Positions 1-8,921 are shown, numbered from the stretch's first letter. The stretch: DNA of 30,290 bases from CAYTEO01 sp964436825 (GCA_964436825.1 CAYTEO010000032.1:1-30290); one strand, 5' to 3'. Notes: a model not told the origin generated them from the letters alone. Numbers and translations are program-made.

Positions 1-1
1 C

Positions 2-2242
2 GGCCGCCAGGACAAGACCTACACCAACTACGACCGGTTCGAGTTCGGCTTCGGCGGTCCGACGCCCATCGACAAGCTGACGTACTTCTTCGCCGGCGAC
101 ATGAGCTTTACCGATACGGAGAACTACTCCGTCGCCAACCGTCCCGAGTACCGGGTCAACCTGGGTGGGGCCACCCTGTTCCAGTTCCGCCGGCGCCAGA
201 GCAACAGCGTCAAGGGTTCCACCAAGTGGAAGTACGACTTCAACGAGAACATCCGGCTGACCGCCGAGTACACCCTGAACTGGGCCTCCACCGAGTCGTA
301 CGCGCCGAACTGGAGCGTCTCGGGCTACGCCAGCCGGATCATCTACATGCCCAGGGTCGTGCCGACTCCTGGCCAGGACACCTGGCTCTACACCCGCCAG
401 TTCATCCCCGTCTACTACGGCCCCTGGTTCGACCGGATGAACGAGACGGCGCGACCGGCCGTCGTCCTGGATCCGCGCAGCTCCAGCCTCGTCCGCAGGA
501 CGGCGCCGATCCTCCAGGTGCGCGGCATCGACAACCGCCTCTACATGGTCGTGGCAGAGCCGGCCTACGACGGCTACCGCTACCCCAACTCGTCCTACTC
601 CACCGTCCAGGAGGACTCCTCGTACACCTGGTTCAACTCGGCGGACCGGCGGGGGACGAACGAGCGGATCGGCTCGAACCTGAACATCATCCTGCGGCAC
701 AACCTGACCGAGGACACCTTCTACACCCTCAGCCTCGGGCTCCTGAAGAACGAGAGCCGCTTCTCCGTCAACGACAAGATGCCGTGGGAGTACAACCACG
801 GCGGCGTCTGGTCGCCCGGCCTGTTCCAGGCCCAGAACCTGCTCTACCTGGTGGGGACGGACTATTACACCGATCCCGACAACCCGCTGTTCATCACGAC
901 CAGCGACTATCCCCTCTACAACGAGAACTACGTCAAGACCTACACCATGATGTTCAAGCTGACCTCGTCGCGCTGGGACGGCCACCTGGTCAAGACCGGC
1001 CTCGAGTTCCGCTACAACGACATCGAGAACTACACGCTCTCCTACCCGGCCATCGAGCGGCAGAACCGCAACACCGGCGAGTACAGCCTGGGCTCCAACC
1101 GGAACGTCTACCACACCTACAACCCCGAGGTGTCGTGGTTCATCCAGGACCGCTGGGAGTACGAGGGCATGGTCATGACCTACGGCTTCCGGTGGGACCT
1201 GTTCTCGCCGGGGTCGGCGGCCCGGATCCTGATCGACAACGAAGAGGTCAACCACAACGTCATCAAGTACAAGCAGCAGTTCTCGCCGCGGCTGGCGTTC
1301 GCCTTCCCCATCACCGAGCGGGACGGGTTCAACTTCTCCTACGGGCGGTTCATCCAGTTCCCGCAGCGCAACCTCCTGTTCGCCAGCCAGGATCCCATCG
1401 GCAACAGCGGCGTGCTGGGCAACCCGAACCTGAAGGCCGAGACGACGATCGGTTACCAGGCCGGCGTCAAGCACCAGTTCACCGACTACCTGGCCGGCTC
1501 GATCGCCATCTACTCCCGCGACATCTACGACCTGATCGCCGCGACGACGGTGACGGACAAGGAGACCGGCAACCTCCTGGCCCGGTACATCAACAAGGCC
1601 TACGCCTCGGCCCGCGGCGTGGAGGTGACGCTGAACAAGCGCTACTCCAACAACTTCGCCATGGACCTGGCCTATACCTACTCCTTCGCCGACGGTGTCG
1701 CCTCGAGCCAGGAGTTCGGCTCCAACCCCGAGGGGCTGGAGTTCCTGCCCAGCCAGGAGCTGCCCCTGGACTGGGACCAGCGGCACAAGCTGGACCTGTC
1801 GCTGCTGCTGTCGAAGCCCAACTCCTGGTCCGGCTCGGTCACCTTCACCTACGGCAGTGGTTACCCCTGGACGCCGGTGGACCGCTTCGCCCGCAAGCAG
1901 GACCCCCTGCTGGAGAACAGCGCGCGGCTGCCGGCCACCTACCAGCTGGACTTCCAGGCGGAGCGGCAGGTCAACTTCTACGGCCAGAAGCTGACTCTAT
2001 ACCTGCAGGGCTTCAACCTGATCAACCAGGACATGGTCCGCGCCCCCTCGGCGGGCATCTACCCGGGCATGAACAACGCTGCGGCGGCCTACACGTCGTA
2101 CCTGACCGAGACGGGCAAGTACGGAGGCGCCTACCTGCAGGACGTCAACGGCGACAGCTACAGCGAGTTCATCCCCATCAACGACCCGCGCGTCTTCATG
2201 AATCACCGCCTGTTCCGTGTGGGGCTCGGCTGGCAGTTCTGA
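2..2242 (+). CDS. TonB-dependent outer-membrane receptor, C-terminal part (5' truncated by window)
   Basis: The frame is open from the first bases of the window, so the gene begins upstream; a Met at 101 is probably internal. The visible ~746 residues look like a beta-barrel: alternating polar/aromatic strands, repeated Tyr/Trp/Asn-rich turns, and the last residues W-Q-F before the stop, the terminal aromatic expected of outer-membrane barrels recognised by BAM. Segments such as NPNLKAETT followed by a GYQAGVKHQF strand, and a late LYLQGFNLINQ segment, match the C-terminal barrel of TonB-dependent receptors (established family pattern). The plug and TonB box would lie upstream and cannot be seen, so the substrate is unknown. 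It is followed after 54 bases by a secreted protein gene and then a PorV-like gene, suggesting one transcription unit. An exbB-exbD-exbD-tonB operon lies about 6 kb downstream and could power it (inference). Family call is fairly sure; function is not. Confidence 0.82.
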   Translation, partial: GRQDKTYTNYDRFEFGFGGPTPIDKLTYFFAGDMSFTDTENYSVANRPEYRVNLGGATLFQFRRRQSNSVKGSTKWKYDFNENIRLTAEYTLNWASTESYAPNWSVSGYASRIIYMPRVVPTPGQDTWLYTRQFIPVYYGPWFDRMNETARPAVVLDPRSSSLVRRTAPILQVRGIDNRLYMVVAEPAYDGYRYPNSSYSTVQEDSSYTWFNSADRRGTNERIGSNLNIILRHNLTEDTFYTLSLGLLKNESRFSVNDKMPWEYNHGGVWSPGLFQAQNLLYLVGTDYYTDPDNPLFITTSDYPLYNENYVKTYTMMFKLTSSRWDGHLVKTGLEFRYNDIENYTLSYPAIERQNRNTGEYSLGSNRNVYHTYNPEVSWFIQDRWEYEGMVMTYGFRWDLFSPGSAARILIDNEEVNHNVIKYKQQFSPRLAFAFPITERDGFNFSYGRFIQFPQRNLLFASQDPIGNSGVLGNPNLKAETTIGYQAGVKHQFTDYLAGSIAIYSRDIYDLIAATTVTDKETGNLLARYINKAYASARGVEVTLNKRYSNNFAMDLAYTYSFADGVASSQEFGSNPEGLEFLPSQELPLDWDQRHKLDLSLLLSKPNSWSGSVTFTYGSGYPWTPVDRFARKQDPLLENSARLPATYQLDFQAERQVNFYGQKLTLYLQGFNLINQDMVRAPSAGIYPGMNNAAAAYTSYLTETGKYGGAYLQDVNGDSYSEFIPINDPRVFMNHRLFRVGLGWQF

Positions 2243-2296
2243 CAGCAACCGGCCGGCCCGGTGCCGGTCGTCCTGGTGCAAGGAAAGGAACCTGAG

Positions 2297-5080
2297 ATGA
2301 TGCAACGCCGCAGGCTCTCGGCACGGATCCGGGGAGGGCGACTCTGCGCCACGGCCCTGCTGATGCTGGGTGTCCTCCTGCTGCCGGTGGTCGGCTCGGC
2401 CTGGGTCGATCTGGATAGTGTTGCCGGCGGGAACCTGGACGATCCCAGCGGCCTGCTGATCACCGACGGCTCCTACGTCATGAACGTCGGCGAACTGCAG
2501 ATGAACATCACGAACTTCGGCCTGATCGGGTCGATGGCCGGTTCCACCTGCCAGTGGTGCGATGCCCCCTCGGCGCAGTGGCCGGCCGGCTCGGGCGTGG
2601 AATACCTCTGGGCTGCCGGCCTGTGGGTCGGTGGCGTCCTGCTGGGGGAGAAGTTCGTCACCACCGGCGAGTACGCCCACGAGTTCCTGGCCCGCGACGA
2701 CCTTCGCGACACGATCTACGAGGCGATCAACGGCCGGATCATCCGTCCCAGCGGCAACCCCGACGCCAGCGGCAAGCGGGTACCCGAGAGCGGGGCCGAC
2801 GACGACGAAGACGGGCTGATCGACGAGGAGACCCTCAACGGCTACGACGACGACGGCGACGGGCTGATCGACGAGGACTTCGGGCAGATCGGCAACCAGA
2901 TGATGGTCTGCACCATGTACGACAACACGCGCCTGGTGCAGGAGATCAACCCCGACCACACGCCCCTGAACCTCAAGATCGTCCAGAAGGCCTACCAGTG
3001 GGAGAATGACGACGCCGACGACTTCGTCGCCTTCGAGTTCGAGATCACCAACGTCGGCGTCACCCAGATCAACGACGTCTACATCGGCTTCTTCGCCGAC
3101 TGCGACATCGGTCCCCTGTCGGTGGCGGGCCGCGCCGAGGACGACATGGCCGGTTCCTTCCGGGGCGTCGTGCGGGCCCGGGACAACTCCTTCGTCCCCG
3201 TCGAGATCGGCTACATGTACGACGACGACGGTGACAACGGGCAGGCGCCGGGCTACATCGGCATCATCTTCCTGGGACACGATACCGATCCGACGGGTGA
3301 GACGGCCCCCGACCACGTGGGCCTCCACTCGTTCAACGCCTTCTCCGGGCAGCAGGCCTTCGACCAGGGCGGCGATCCGACCAACGACGCCGAGCGCTAC
3401 GAGCTGCTCAGCGGCACGGAATTCGACCAGAACACCTCGCCCGGCAAGCAGAACGACTTCCGCTTCCTCATCTCGGCCGGTCCGTTCGCCCGCCTCGATC
3501 CCGACCGGACCCTGCGGTTCGAGGCCGCCATCGTCGTCGGCAACGGTCTGCAGGGGATGCTGAAGAACGCGGCCGAGGCGGCCCTGACCTGGTACGGCAA
3601 CTTCTTCGACATGGACGGTGATCCCGAGACCGGCGTCAACGGACGCGAGACGCGGATCTGCGCCCGGGACTTCGGCTCCGGGGGCGGGGACAATCCCATC
3701 TACCACTTCGTGGCGGACCTCATGGACGCCACGTGCGTCGACGCCGCCTATCTGCAGGCCCAGCCTACGATCTCCTCCAGCGACCTGGACGCGGAGCAGT
3801 GCATCTACGTCAACATGGACAACTGCTTCGAGTGCGTCCGCCAGACGGGCCGCGAGTGCACGGCCGAGAACCACCTGATCGAGACGACCTGGAACTGCTG
3901 GGATCCCGACGTCCCCGATCGGGACAAGATCGGCTGTACCGGTATCGGCGGCAACGAGACCCAGATCCACTGGCTGGTGGGCATGGCGCCCCCGCCGCCG
4001 GGCATGCGGCTGTGGCCCACCGACAATGCCGTCCACGTCTTCTGGGACGACCGCAGCGAGATCACGCCGGACGTCCGCAGCAACCGGATCGACTTCGAGT
4101 CCTACCGGATCTGGCGCGCCGACAACTGGGACCGACCCTTCGGCTCCTCCATCGAGAACGGGCCGGGCAGCAACCTGTGGCGCCTGATCGCCGAGTACGA
4201 CCTGGTGGACGAGTTCATCCAGACACGCGAACTGAGCGACGGCTCGGTCCAGATCGACACGCTGCCGCTGGGGGCGAACACCGGCCTGGAGCCCATCCGC
4301 TACCGGCCGCGCGTCCTGGACGATCCCCGCTACGAGGGACTGGCCGAGGCGATGCAGCAGGTCGTCGACGCCGACAGCACGGGCAAGCTGGTCACGCTGC
4401 CCCCGGTCTTCGACCGGCTGGGGAACGTCACGCCGGGAATGGAGCCTCTCGTGCCCTGGGCCGGGGAGAAGGCCGCCCTGGACACCTTCTTCATGGTGAC
4501 CGGCCGCGAGGCCATCCGCCCGACCATCGTCCCGAAGCACGCCACCCAGTTCTACGAGTACGTCGACACCGAGGTCCACAACGGGTTCATCTACTTCTAC
4601 GCCGTCACCGCGACGGACCGGAAGCTGAAGATCAACAACGACAACACCGAGTTGAACATCGGTGTCGGCCTGGCCGGTGATCCCGGTTCCTCCTTCGCGG
4701 CGACGACGCCCGGTGCACAGGCCCAGACGGCTGCCGAACGCGATCGCCTGGGGCCCAACATCTACGCGTACCCCAACCCGGCGTCACGGGAGGCCCTGGC
4801 CGAGTTCCAGGAACTGCATCCCAACGCCGACGATCCGACGGGTGTGCGGGTCTGTTTCGCGAACCTGCCGGAGGCCCACAACACGATCGAGATCTACACC
4901 CTGGACGGAGACCTCGTGCAGACGATCGATCACGACGGCCGAACCGGTTACGGTGAGGCCTGCTGGAACCTGGTCAGCCGCAACGGCCAGGAAGTGGTCA
5001 GCGGGATCTATCTGTTCGTCGTGCACTCCGATGACAGTCGTTTCGAGGACTTCATCGGCAAGTTCGTGGTGATTCGTTGA
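2297..5080 (+). CDS. Large secreted protein with Ca-binding-like repeats and FlgD/type IX-like C-terminal domain
   Basis: The start is the ATG at 2297, preceded by AGGAAAGGAA at 2281-2290; an upstream in-frame start at 2261 has no such site. The 927-residue product begins with an Arg-rich n-region and a hydrophobic stretch (ALLMLGVLLLPVVGSA), a clear signal peptide. Residues about 168-195 hold two copies of a DDDxDGLIDE motif, as in thrombospondin type-3/EF-hand-like calcium loops. A Cys-rich stretch follows around 480-550, then a fibronectin-III-like region from about 565 (FESYRIWRADNW). From about 821, YPNP, IYTLDGDLV, and SGIYLFVV ending in KFVVIR form the FlgD-Ig/Por-secretion C-terminal domain that serves as a sorting signal in type IX systems. 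It is probably exported and displayed or released at the cell surface. Its neighbours, a TonB receptor and a PorV homologue, fit that. No enzyme domain is recognised. Confidence 0.8.
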   Translation: MMQRRRLSARIRGGRLCATALLMLGVLLLPVVGSAWVDLDSVAGGNLDDPSGLLITDGSYVMNVGELQMNITNFGLIGSMAGSTCQWCDAPSAQWPAGSGVEYLWAAGLWVGGVLLGEKFVTTGEYAHEFLARDDLRDTIYEAINGRIIRPSGNPDASGKRVPESGADDDEDGLIDEETLNGYDDDGDGLIDEDFGQIGNQMMVCTMYDNTRLVQEINPDHTPLNLKIVQKAYQWENDDADDFVAFEFEITNVGVTQINDVYIGFFADCDIGPLSVAGRAEDDMAGSFRGVVRARDNSFVPVEIGYMYDDDGDNGQAPGYIGIIFLGHDTDPTGETAPDHVGLHSFNAFSGQQAFDQGGDPTNDAERYELLSGTEFDQNTSPGKQNDFRFLISAGPFARLDPDRTLRFEAAIVVGNGLQGMLKNAAEAALTWYGNFFDMDGDPETGVNGRETRICARDFGSGGGDNPIYHFVADLMDATCVDAAYLQAQPTISSSDLDAEQCIYVNMDNCFECVRQTGRECTAENHLIETTWNCWDPDVPDRDKIGCTGIGGNETQIHWLVGMAPPPPGMRLWPTDNAVHVFWDDRSEITPDVRSNRIDFESYRIWRADNWDRPFGSSIENGPGSNLWRLIAEYDLVDEFIQTRELSDGSVQIDTLPLGANTGLEPIRYRPRVLDDPRYEGLAEAMQQVVDADSTGKLVTLPPVFDRLGNVTPGMEPLVPWAGEKAALDTFFMVTGREAIRPTIVPKHATQFYEYVDTEVHNGFIYFYAVTATDRKLKINNDNTELNIGVGLAGDPGSSFAATTPGAQAQTAAERDRLGPNIYAYPNPASREALAEFQELHPNADDPTGVRVCFANLPEAHNTIEIYTLDGDLVQTIDHDGRTGYGEACWNLVSRNGQEVVSGIYLFVVHSDDSRFEDFIGKFVVIR

Positions 5081-5088
5081 CGATGCCC

Positions 5089-5128
5089 GCCGGCGGCTGT
5101 GACGCCGGCACAAACCGTCCCCGGACGG
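5089..5128 (+). other. Two GC-rich hairpins in the gap before the PorV-family gene
   Basis: The 61-base gap holds a 7-bp inverted repeat (5089-5095 with 5103-5109, GCCGGCG/CGCCGGC) and a 5-bp one (5115-5119 with 5124-5128). The second ends just before the GGAGG ribosome binding site at 5132-5136. There is no T tract, so a true terminator is unlikely. They could be mRNA-stabilising or attenuating hairpins that set the ratio of the two gene products (inference). Confidence 0.3.
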
Positions 5129-5141
5129 CCTGGAGGTTTTC

Positions 5142-6074
5142 ATGAAGCGCTTTGTGATCCTGGCCCTGACGGCGCTGGTGCTGCCGACCCTGGCCCAGGC
5201 GGAGCTGTTCGAGAAGGTGGGAACGTTCGGCGCCCAGTTCCTGCAGATCGGTACCAGTGCCCGAGCCACGGGGATGGGGTCGGCATACACCGCGGTCGCC
5301 GACGATGCCTCGTCCGTCTTCTGGAACCCGGCGGGACTGGTCGAGGTCCGCCGCAACCAGTTCCTGGTCTCCCACGTGGAGTGGCCTGCCGATATCAACC
5401 TGACCTCGGCGGTCCTGGCCTTCAACCCGAGCGTCCTGCCGGGGACCTTCGCCCTCTCGGCCCGCTCGCTCTGGCTGGATCCCATGCCGGTGCGCACGGC
5501 CTACCTGCCCGAGGGCAACGGCGAGACCTTCGACGCCGGTTCGGTGAGCTTCGGCTTCTCCTATGCCAAGTTCTTCACCGACAAGTTCTCCGCCGGCTTC
5601 ACCCTCAACTACCTGCACATGGGGCTGGCGGAGGAGGCGGTCAACTCGACGAGCTTCGACTTCGGCATCGTCTACCGCATCGGCGTCCGCAACCTGCGGC
5701 TGGGGATGGTCTTCCAGAACCTGGGCGGCAAGATCCGCTACGACGAGCTGGAGGCCAAGATGCCGGCCGTGTTCAAGGTGGGCGTGGCGTTCAACGCCAT
5801 CGAGACGGAGAACCAGAAGATCATCGCCTCGGCCGAGTTCCAGCACCCGTCGGACAACGGCGAGCGGGCCAACTTCGGCGCCGAGTACGAGCTGAAACAG
5901 CTCCTCTACGCGCGGATCGGCTACAACCTGAACTACGACACTGATGCGCTCGCCTGGGGCTTCGGGGTGAAGATCAAGACCGGTGCCACGGGTCACGCCC
6001 TGTTCGACTACAGCATGGTCGACATGCAGGCGCTGGACTACGTCAACCGCTTCACGCTGACGTTCACCTACTAG
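5142..6074 (+). CDS. PorV/PorQ-family outer-membrane beta-barrel protein
   Basis: The ATG at 5142 has GGAGG at 5132-5136. The 310-residue product starts with a signal peptide (MKRFVILALTALVLPTLAQA). Next comes the family hallmark at about residues 36-66: FLQIGTSARATGMGSAYTA, then ADDASSVFWNPAGL, near-identical to the N-terminal strand/turn of PorV/PorQ (FadL-like barrels). The rest alternates barrel strands and ends in LTFTY, a terminal aromatic. In Bacteroidota, PorV is the outer-membrane shuttle that receives type IX substrates through their C-terminal domain (established). Here the upstream gene encodes a protein with such a domain, so a substrate/shuttle pairing is plausible but inferred; PorV/PorQ homologues also occur in lineages without a proven type IX system. 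No other T9SS core gene lies in the window. Confidence 0.85.
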   Translation: MKRFVILALTALVLPTLAQAELFEKVGTFGAQFLQIGTSARATGMGSAYTAVADDASSVFWNPAGLVEVRRNQFLVSHVEWPADINLTSAVLAFNPSVLPGTFALSARSLWLDPMPVRTAYLPEGNGETFDAGSVSFGFSYAKFFTDKFSAGFTLNYLHMGLAEEAVNSTSFDFGIVYRIGVRNLRLGMVFQNLGGKIRYDELEAKMPAVFKVGVAFNAIETENQKIIASAEFQHPSDNGERANFGAEYELKQLLYARIGYNLNYDTDALAWGFGVKIKTGATGHALFDYSMVDMQALDYVNRFTLTFTY

Positions 6075-6098
6075 TCCCGACGAGCCTGGTCCTTTCGG

Positions 6099-6134
6099 CG
6101 GCGCCCGCTCCGGACCTCCAGGGAGCGGGCGCCG
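6099..6134 (+). terminator. Perfect 13-bp GC hairpin terminator after the PorV-family gene
   Basis: The inverted repeat CGGCGCCCGCTCC (6099-6111) and its exact complement (6122-6134) enclose a 10-base loop, 25 bases after the stop codon. It is followed by TCGTGT, not a U run, so termination strength is uncertain; the position between two units with a promoter just downstream supports the call. Confidence 0.6.
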
Positions 6135-6158
6135 TCGTGTCGGGAGGGAGCTCGTCCG

Positions 6159-6187
6159 TTGCCAGCGCGGTCCTGTTCCAGTACCTT
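6159..6187 (+). promoter_or_regulatory. Predicted sigma70-type promoter for the first GWxTD gene
   Basis: TTGCCA at 6159-6164 and TACCTT at 6182-6187 are separated by 17 bases. It lies between the hairpin terminator and the ATG at 6223, giving a leader of about 30 bases. It matches the style of other predicted promoters in the window. Confidence 0.5.
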
Positions 6188-6222
6188 CAAGGCTGAAGGG
6201 AAACCCCGGTTGGGAGGTGGCG

Positions 6223-7818
6223 ATGACTGGAACACGGGCAGGCCGGTGGTGGTGCCGCCTGGCGCTGGCGGCGGCGACGGCTGCCGTCCTGGGCGGTGGG
6301 ACGGCGCGGGCGATCTCCGTCAGGCCGTGGGAGGGCGCGGGGGACTTCGAGGCGCTGATGGATGTCGTCGACCGACCGCGCGACGACGGGACGACGAGCC
6401 TGGTGCTCCTGGTGGCCGTGCCCAACGCGGGCCTGGATCTCCGTCCGGCCGACGACGGGACGTTCCGGGGGCGGATCGAGGCGGTCGCCGAGTTCGTCTC
6501 CCCAGACGGTGAGAGGCGTCGCCAGCGGGCGATCATCCCGCTGCGGGCCGACGACGTCAACGCCGCCCGTTCCCGGCTGCAGGAACAGGTCTTCTCCCTC
6601 CGCCTGGACGGCGTCCGTGCGGCGGTGGGACACCTGAGCTGCCGCCTGCGGCTGCTGCCTCCCCCGGGCGGGGTGCCTCCGGACGAGCCGCCCGAGACGG
6701 TCATCGATGCGGAGTGGCACCGGCGCGAGCGCAGCCTCGCCCAACCCGGGCTCTGGCTCCACGATCCACTCTTCCTGGCGGGCGCTCCCCGCGTCGACGG
6801 CCCCGGCGGCGTCCGGGTGACGCCCCGGCCCCGTCCGCGCGAGCTGCAGCAGCACCTCCATCCCGCCCGCCGCTACGGCCTGGGCGCGGAGAGACTGCAG
6901 GTGACCTTCGATGCCGAGGCGGTGGGTGTCGACTCCGCGCGCGCCCACCTGCTGCCGCGCCGGCTCCTGGTCCAGGTCCTGGGGGTCGGTCTCGACCTCT
7001 CCCTGCGGGACACGATCGAGGTCGTGGGCGATCCCGCCGGGCTGGTCGCCGCCGGGGGAGTGGCCGCCGTCACCTGGGAGCTGGACGTCAACCAGCTGCC
7101 CGCCGGGACGTACCGTCTCGGCTGCGCGCCCCTGGACGGCCCGGGCAGCGGCTGGTTGACGGAGTTCGACGTCATCTGGAGCCTGTCCGAGCTGACCGCT
7201 CCCCGGGTCCAGGGCGATGCCGTGGCCAGGGTCGTGCTGCCCGATGCCGAGCGCGAGGAGTACTTCGACTCCGGGCCCGCCCGCCGGCGGGCCATCCTGG
7301 CCGAGTTCTGGCGCCGCCACGATCCCGACCCGTCGACCCGCCTCAACGAGGCCGAGCTGGAGTTCCGGCGCCGCATGGTCTACGTGGCGCGCTACCTGGG
7401 CGGGTTCGGACGGTTCGGGCCCGTGGACGACCGGGGTCTGATCTACCTGCTGCTGGGGCCTCCCGACGCCGTCCAGAGCGACGAGATCCCCCTCAGCGGG
7501 GAGAACCTGGACAACGCCATCGGCAGGGTCTACGATGCCTTCCTGCCCGTGCGGACTGGGGTCGCGGTCAGGGGGCAGGAGGACCTCGACGCCGTCAGCA
7601 TCCAGGCGGAACGGGCCCGTCGCCAGCGGCTGGGGACGCCGCGGCAGCTACAGGCCTTCGAGATGTGGACCTACGACGGCCGGGGACATCCGCTGTTTCC
7701 CAATCCCTACCTGGGCGACGCTTCCGGGGTCAGGTTCCTCTTCCTGGAGAGGGGCGGATCCTATCATCTGGAGCTGAGCAATGCCCACCAGCTCGGCTCC
7801 CCCGACGGCGCGCACTGA
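6223..7818 (+). CDS. GWxTD-domain periplasmic protein
   Basis: I choose the ATG at 6223 because GGGAGG at 6212-6217 is then 5 bases away; a GTG at 6217 would overlap that site. The 531-residue product has a signal peptide (cleavage near GTARA/IS). An N-terminal beta-rich region follows, and then a C-terminal GWxTD-type domain starting near VVLPDAEREEYFD, with the core FGPVDDRGLIYLLLGPPD at about residues 396-413. In the family this core reads GWxTDRGxxYIxxGPPD; here the naming Trp and Thr are replaced (GPVDD). A WTYDG segment and a late FLFLERGGSYHLE strand complete the domain. The family is widespread in Acidobacteriota, Gemmatimonadota and FCB lineages and has no established function. The gene sits alone between a terminator and the exb promoter. 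A second member is encoded at 12728-13942. Confidence 0.78.
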   Translation: MTGTRAGRWWCRLALAAATAAVLGGGTARAISVRPWEGAGDFEALMDVVDRPRDDGTTSLVLLVAVPNAGLDLRPADDGTFRGRIEAVAEFVSPDGERRRQRAIIPLRADDVNAARSRLQEQVFSLRLDGVRAAVGHLSCRLRLLPPPGGVPPDEPPETVIDAEWHRRERSLAQPGLWLHDPLFLAGAPRVDGPGGVRVTPRPRPRELQQHLHPARRYGLGAERLQVTFDAEAVGVDSARAHLLPRRLLVQVLGVGLDLSLRDTIEVVGDPAGLVAAGGVAAVTWELDVNQLPAGTYRLGCAPLDGPGSGWLTEFDVIWSLSELTAPRVQGDAVARVVLPDAEREEYFDSGPARRRAILAEFWRRHDPDPSTRLNEAELEFRRRMVYVARYLGGFGRFGPVDDRGLIYLLLGPPDAVQSDEIPLSGENLDNAIGRVYDAFLPVRTGVAVRGQEDLDAVSIQAERARRQRLGTPRQLQAFEMWTYDGRGHPLFPNPYLGDASGVRFLFLERGGSYHLELSNAHQLGSPDGAH

Positions 7819-7841
7819 GGGCCGCGTCACCGGGAATTGTA

Positions 7842-7868
7842 TTGACTTGAAGGGGAGGGTGGTACTTA
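7842..7868 (+). promoter_or_regulatory. Predicted promoter of the exbB-exbD-exbD-tonB operon
   Basis: TTGACT at 7842-7847 is followed by an AT-rich patch TACTTATTT at 7863-7871, unusual in this GC-rich DNA. Spacing to TACTTA is 15 bases, to TTATTT 18 bases, so the exact -10 is unclear. It leaves a leader of about 155 bases before the exbB ATG. Confidence 0.45.
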
Positions 7869-7883
7869 TTTCAATGACGAAGC

Positions 7884-7910
7884 GGGGCGCCGGCGAAGCC
7901 GGGAAGCCCC
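7884..7910 (+). other. Imperfect hairpin at the start of the exbB leader
   Basis: GGGGC (7884-7888) pairs with GCCCC (7906-7910), with an inner CGGC/GCCG helix, shortly after the predicted transcription start. The remaining leader to 8033 holds no reading frame I would support. It may be a stability or regulatory element; nothing ties it to a known riboswitch. Confidence 0.3.
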
Positions 7911-8033
7911 ATCACGAAGCGATCGAGAAAGCGGCTGGATCAACACCAGGAAGACAGCCCCCACCCGCTGTCCCTGCCCGGTCGCCAGCTCTGACCATTG
8001 CGGGTCCCAATCAGGAAAGGGAGATCTGGCACA

Positions 8034-8921
8034 ATGGCACGTCACGGTACGTTCAACTACGCCCTTCTCGGACTGCTCGGTCTGTCCCTGGCGATCCTCC
8101 TGCTGGCGGCGCCGGGGGGGGCCGTGGCACAGGCCGCTGCCGACAGCAACGGGGGGCCCGACGTCGAGGGCATCATGAACACCCTCGACAAGCTGGCCAG
8201 TGGCTCCACCGCCGCCGACTCCGCTAGCGAGATCCCGACGGTCACCGAGGAGACCGGCGGTCTGATGGGTATCGTCGAGCGCAGCCCCTTCGGCCAGTCG
8301 GGGGTCGGCGAGATGTTCGTCAAGGGCGGCAACTTCATGTGGTGGCTGCTCTTCGTGGCGATCCTCGGACTGGTCTTCATGATCGAGCGCTTCTGGACGC
8401 TGTGGCGCGCCCAGATCAACACCCGCAAGCTGGTCGGGACGGTCATCCAGACCCTGCGCAACGACGGCGTCCAGGCGGCCGCGGAGGAATGCCAGAAGGT
8501 GCGCGGTCCCATCGCCGCCATCCTCTACTCGGGTCTGCAGAAGATGGACCGGGGCCCCGAGGCCGTGGAGAAGGCCATCACCACGGCCGGCACCATCGAG
8601 ATGGCCTTCCTGGAGCGCGGCCTGATCTGGATCTCGTCGGTGACGACGATCGCACCGCTGATCGGCTTCCTGGGAACGGTCTCCGGTATGATCCACGCCT
8701 TCGAGGCCATCGCCAGCTCCGACACGGTCAACGCCCAGCTCGTCGCGTCGGGTATCTCCGAGGCCCTGATCACCACCGCCACCGGTCTGATCATCGCCAT
8801 CCCGACCTCGATCGCGTACAACTGGTTCGTCTCCCGGATCGATCGCTTCGTCATCGAGATGGAGGAGGCCTCTGCCGAGCTCGTCGACGAGCTGGCGCGC
8901 GAGCAGCTGGCCGGCCGCTAG
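8034..8921 (+). CDS. exbB: ExbB/TolQ/MotA-family proton channel protein
   Basis: The ATG at 8034 follows AGGGAG at 8017-8022; an in-frame TTG at 7998 lacks a site. The product has 295 residues. An N-terminal signal-like hydrophobic stretch (residues 9-32) and an Ala/Ser/Thr-rich linker precede the conserved part, as in N-terminally extended ExbB proteins. TM1 lies at about 100-121 (WWLLFVAILGLVFMIERFW). The hallmark double hairpin is at 202-223 (TTIAPLIGFLGTVSGMI) and 245-265 (TTATGLIIAIPTSIAYNWF). The MotA/TolQ/ExbB signature with its Thr residues lining the proton path is intact. ExbB forms an inner-membrane pentamer around ExbD that uses the proton gradient to drive TonB (established). It is the first gene of a four-gene operon, with exbD starting 36 bases downstream. 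TolQ is an alternative name, but the tonB gene in the operon favours ExbB. Confidence 0.9.
   Translation: MARHGTFNYALLGLLGLSLAILLLAAPGGAVAQAAADSNGGPDVEGIMNTLDKLASGSTAADSASEIPTVTEETGGLMGIVERSPFGQSGVGEMFVKGGNFMWWLLFVAILGLVFMIERFWTLWRAQINTRKLVGTVIQTLRNDGVQAAAEECQKVRGPIAAILYSGLQKMDRGPEAVEKAITTAGTIEMAFLERGLIWISSVTTIAPLIGFLGTVSGMIHAFEAIASSDTVNAQLVASGISEALITTATGLIIAIPTSIAYNWFVSRIDRFVIEMEEASAELVDELAREQLAGR

Noticed and set aside
226..2295. 689-residue forward frame inside the receptor gene
   Set aside because: Pro/Arg/Gly-rich shadow of the real receptor frame, which has clear barrel features.
1997..4579. 860-residue open frame on the minus strand
   Set aside because: Antisense to the TonB receptor end and the CTD surface protein; low-complexity Val/Asp/Gly/Arg composition and no start site or domain. 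An effect of GC-rich codon use, as are the other long antisense frames.
7876..8033. exbB leader contains GACAGCCCCCACCCGCTGT, reminiscent of the cobalamin riboswitch core, upstream of a TonB operon
   Set aside because: The GGUG box, the paired flanking helices and the terminal AGCCAGGAGACCUGCC-like element are absent or in the wrong form; similarity is limited to one C-rich stretch.
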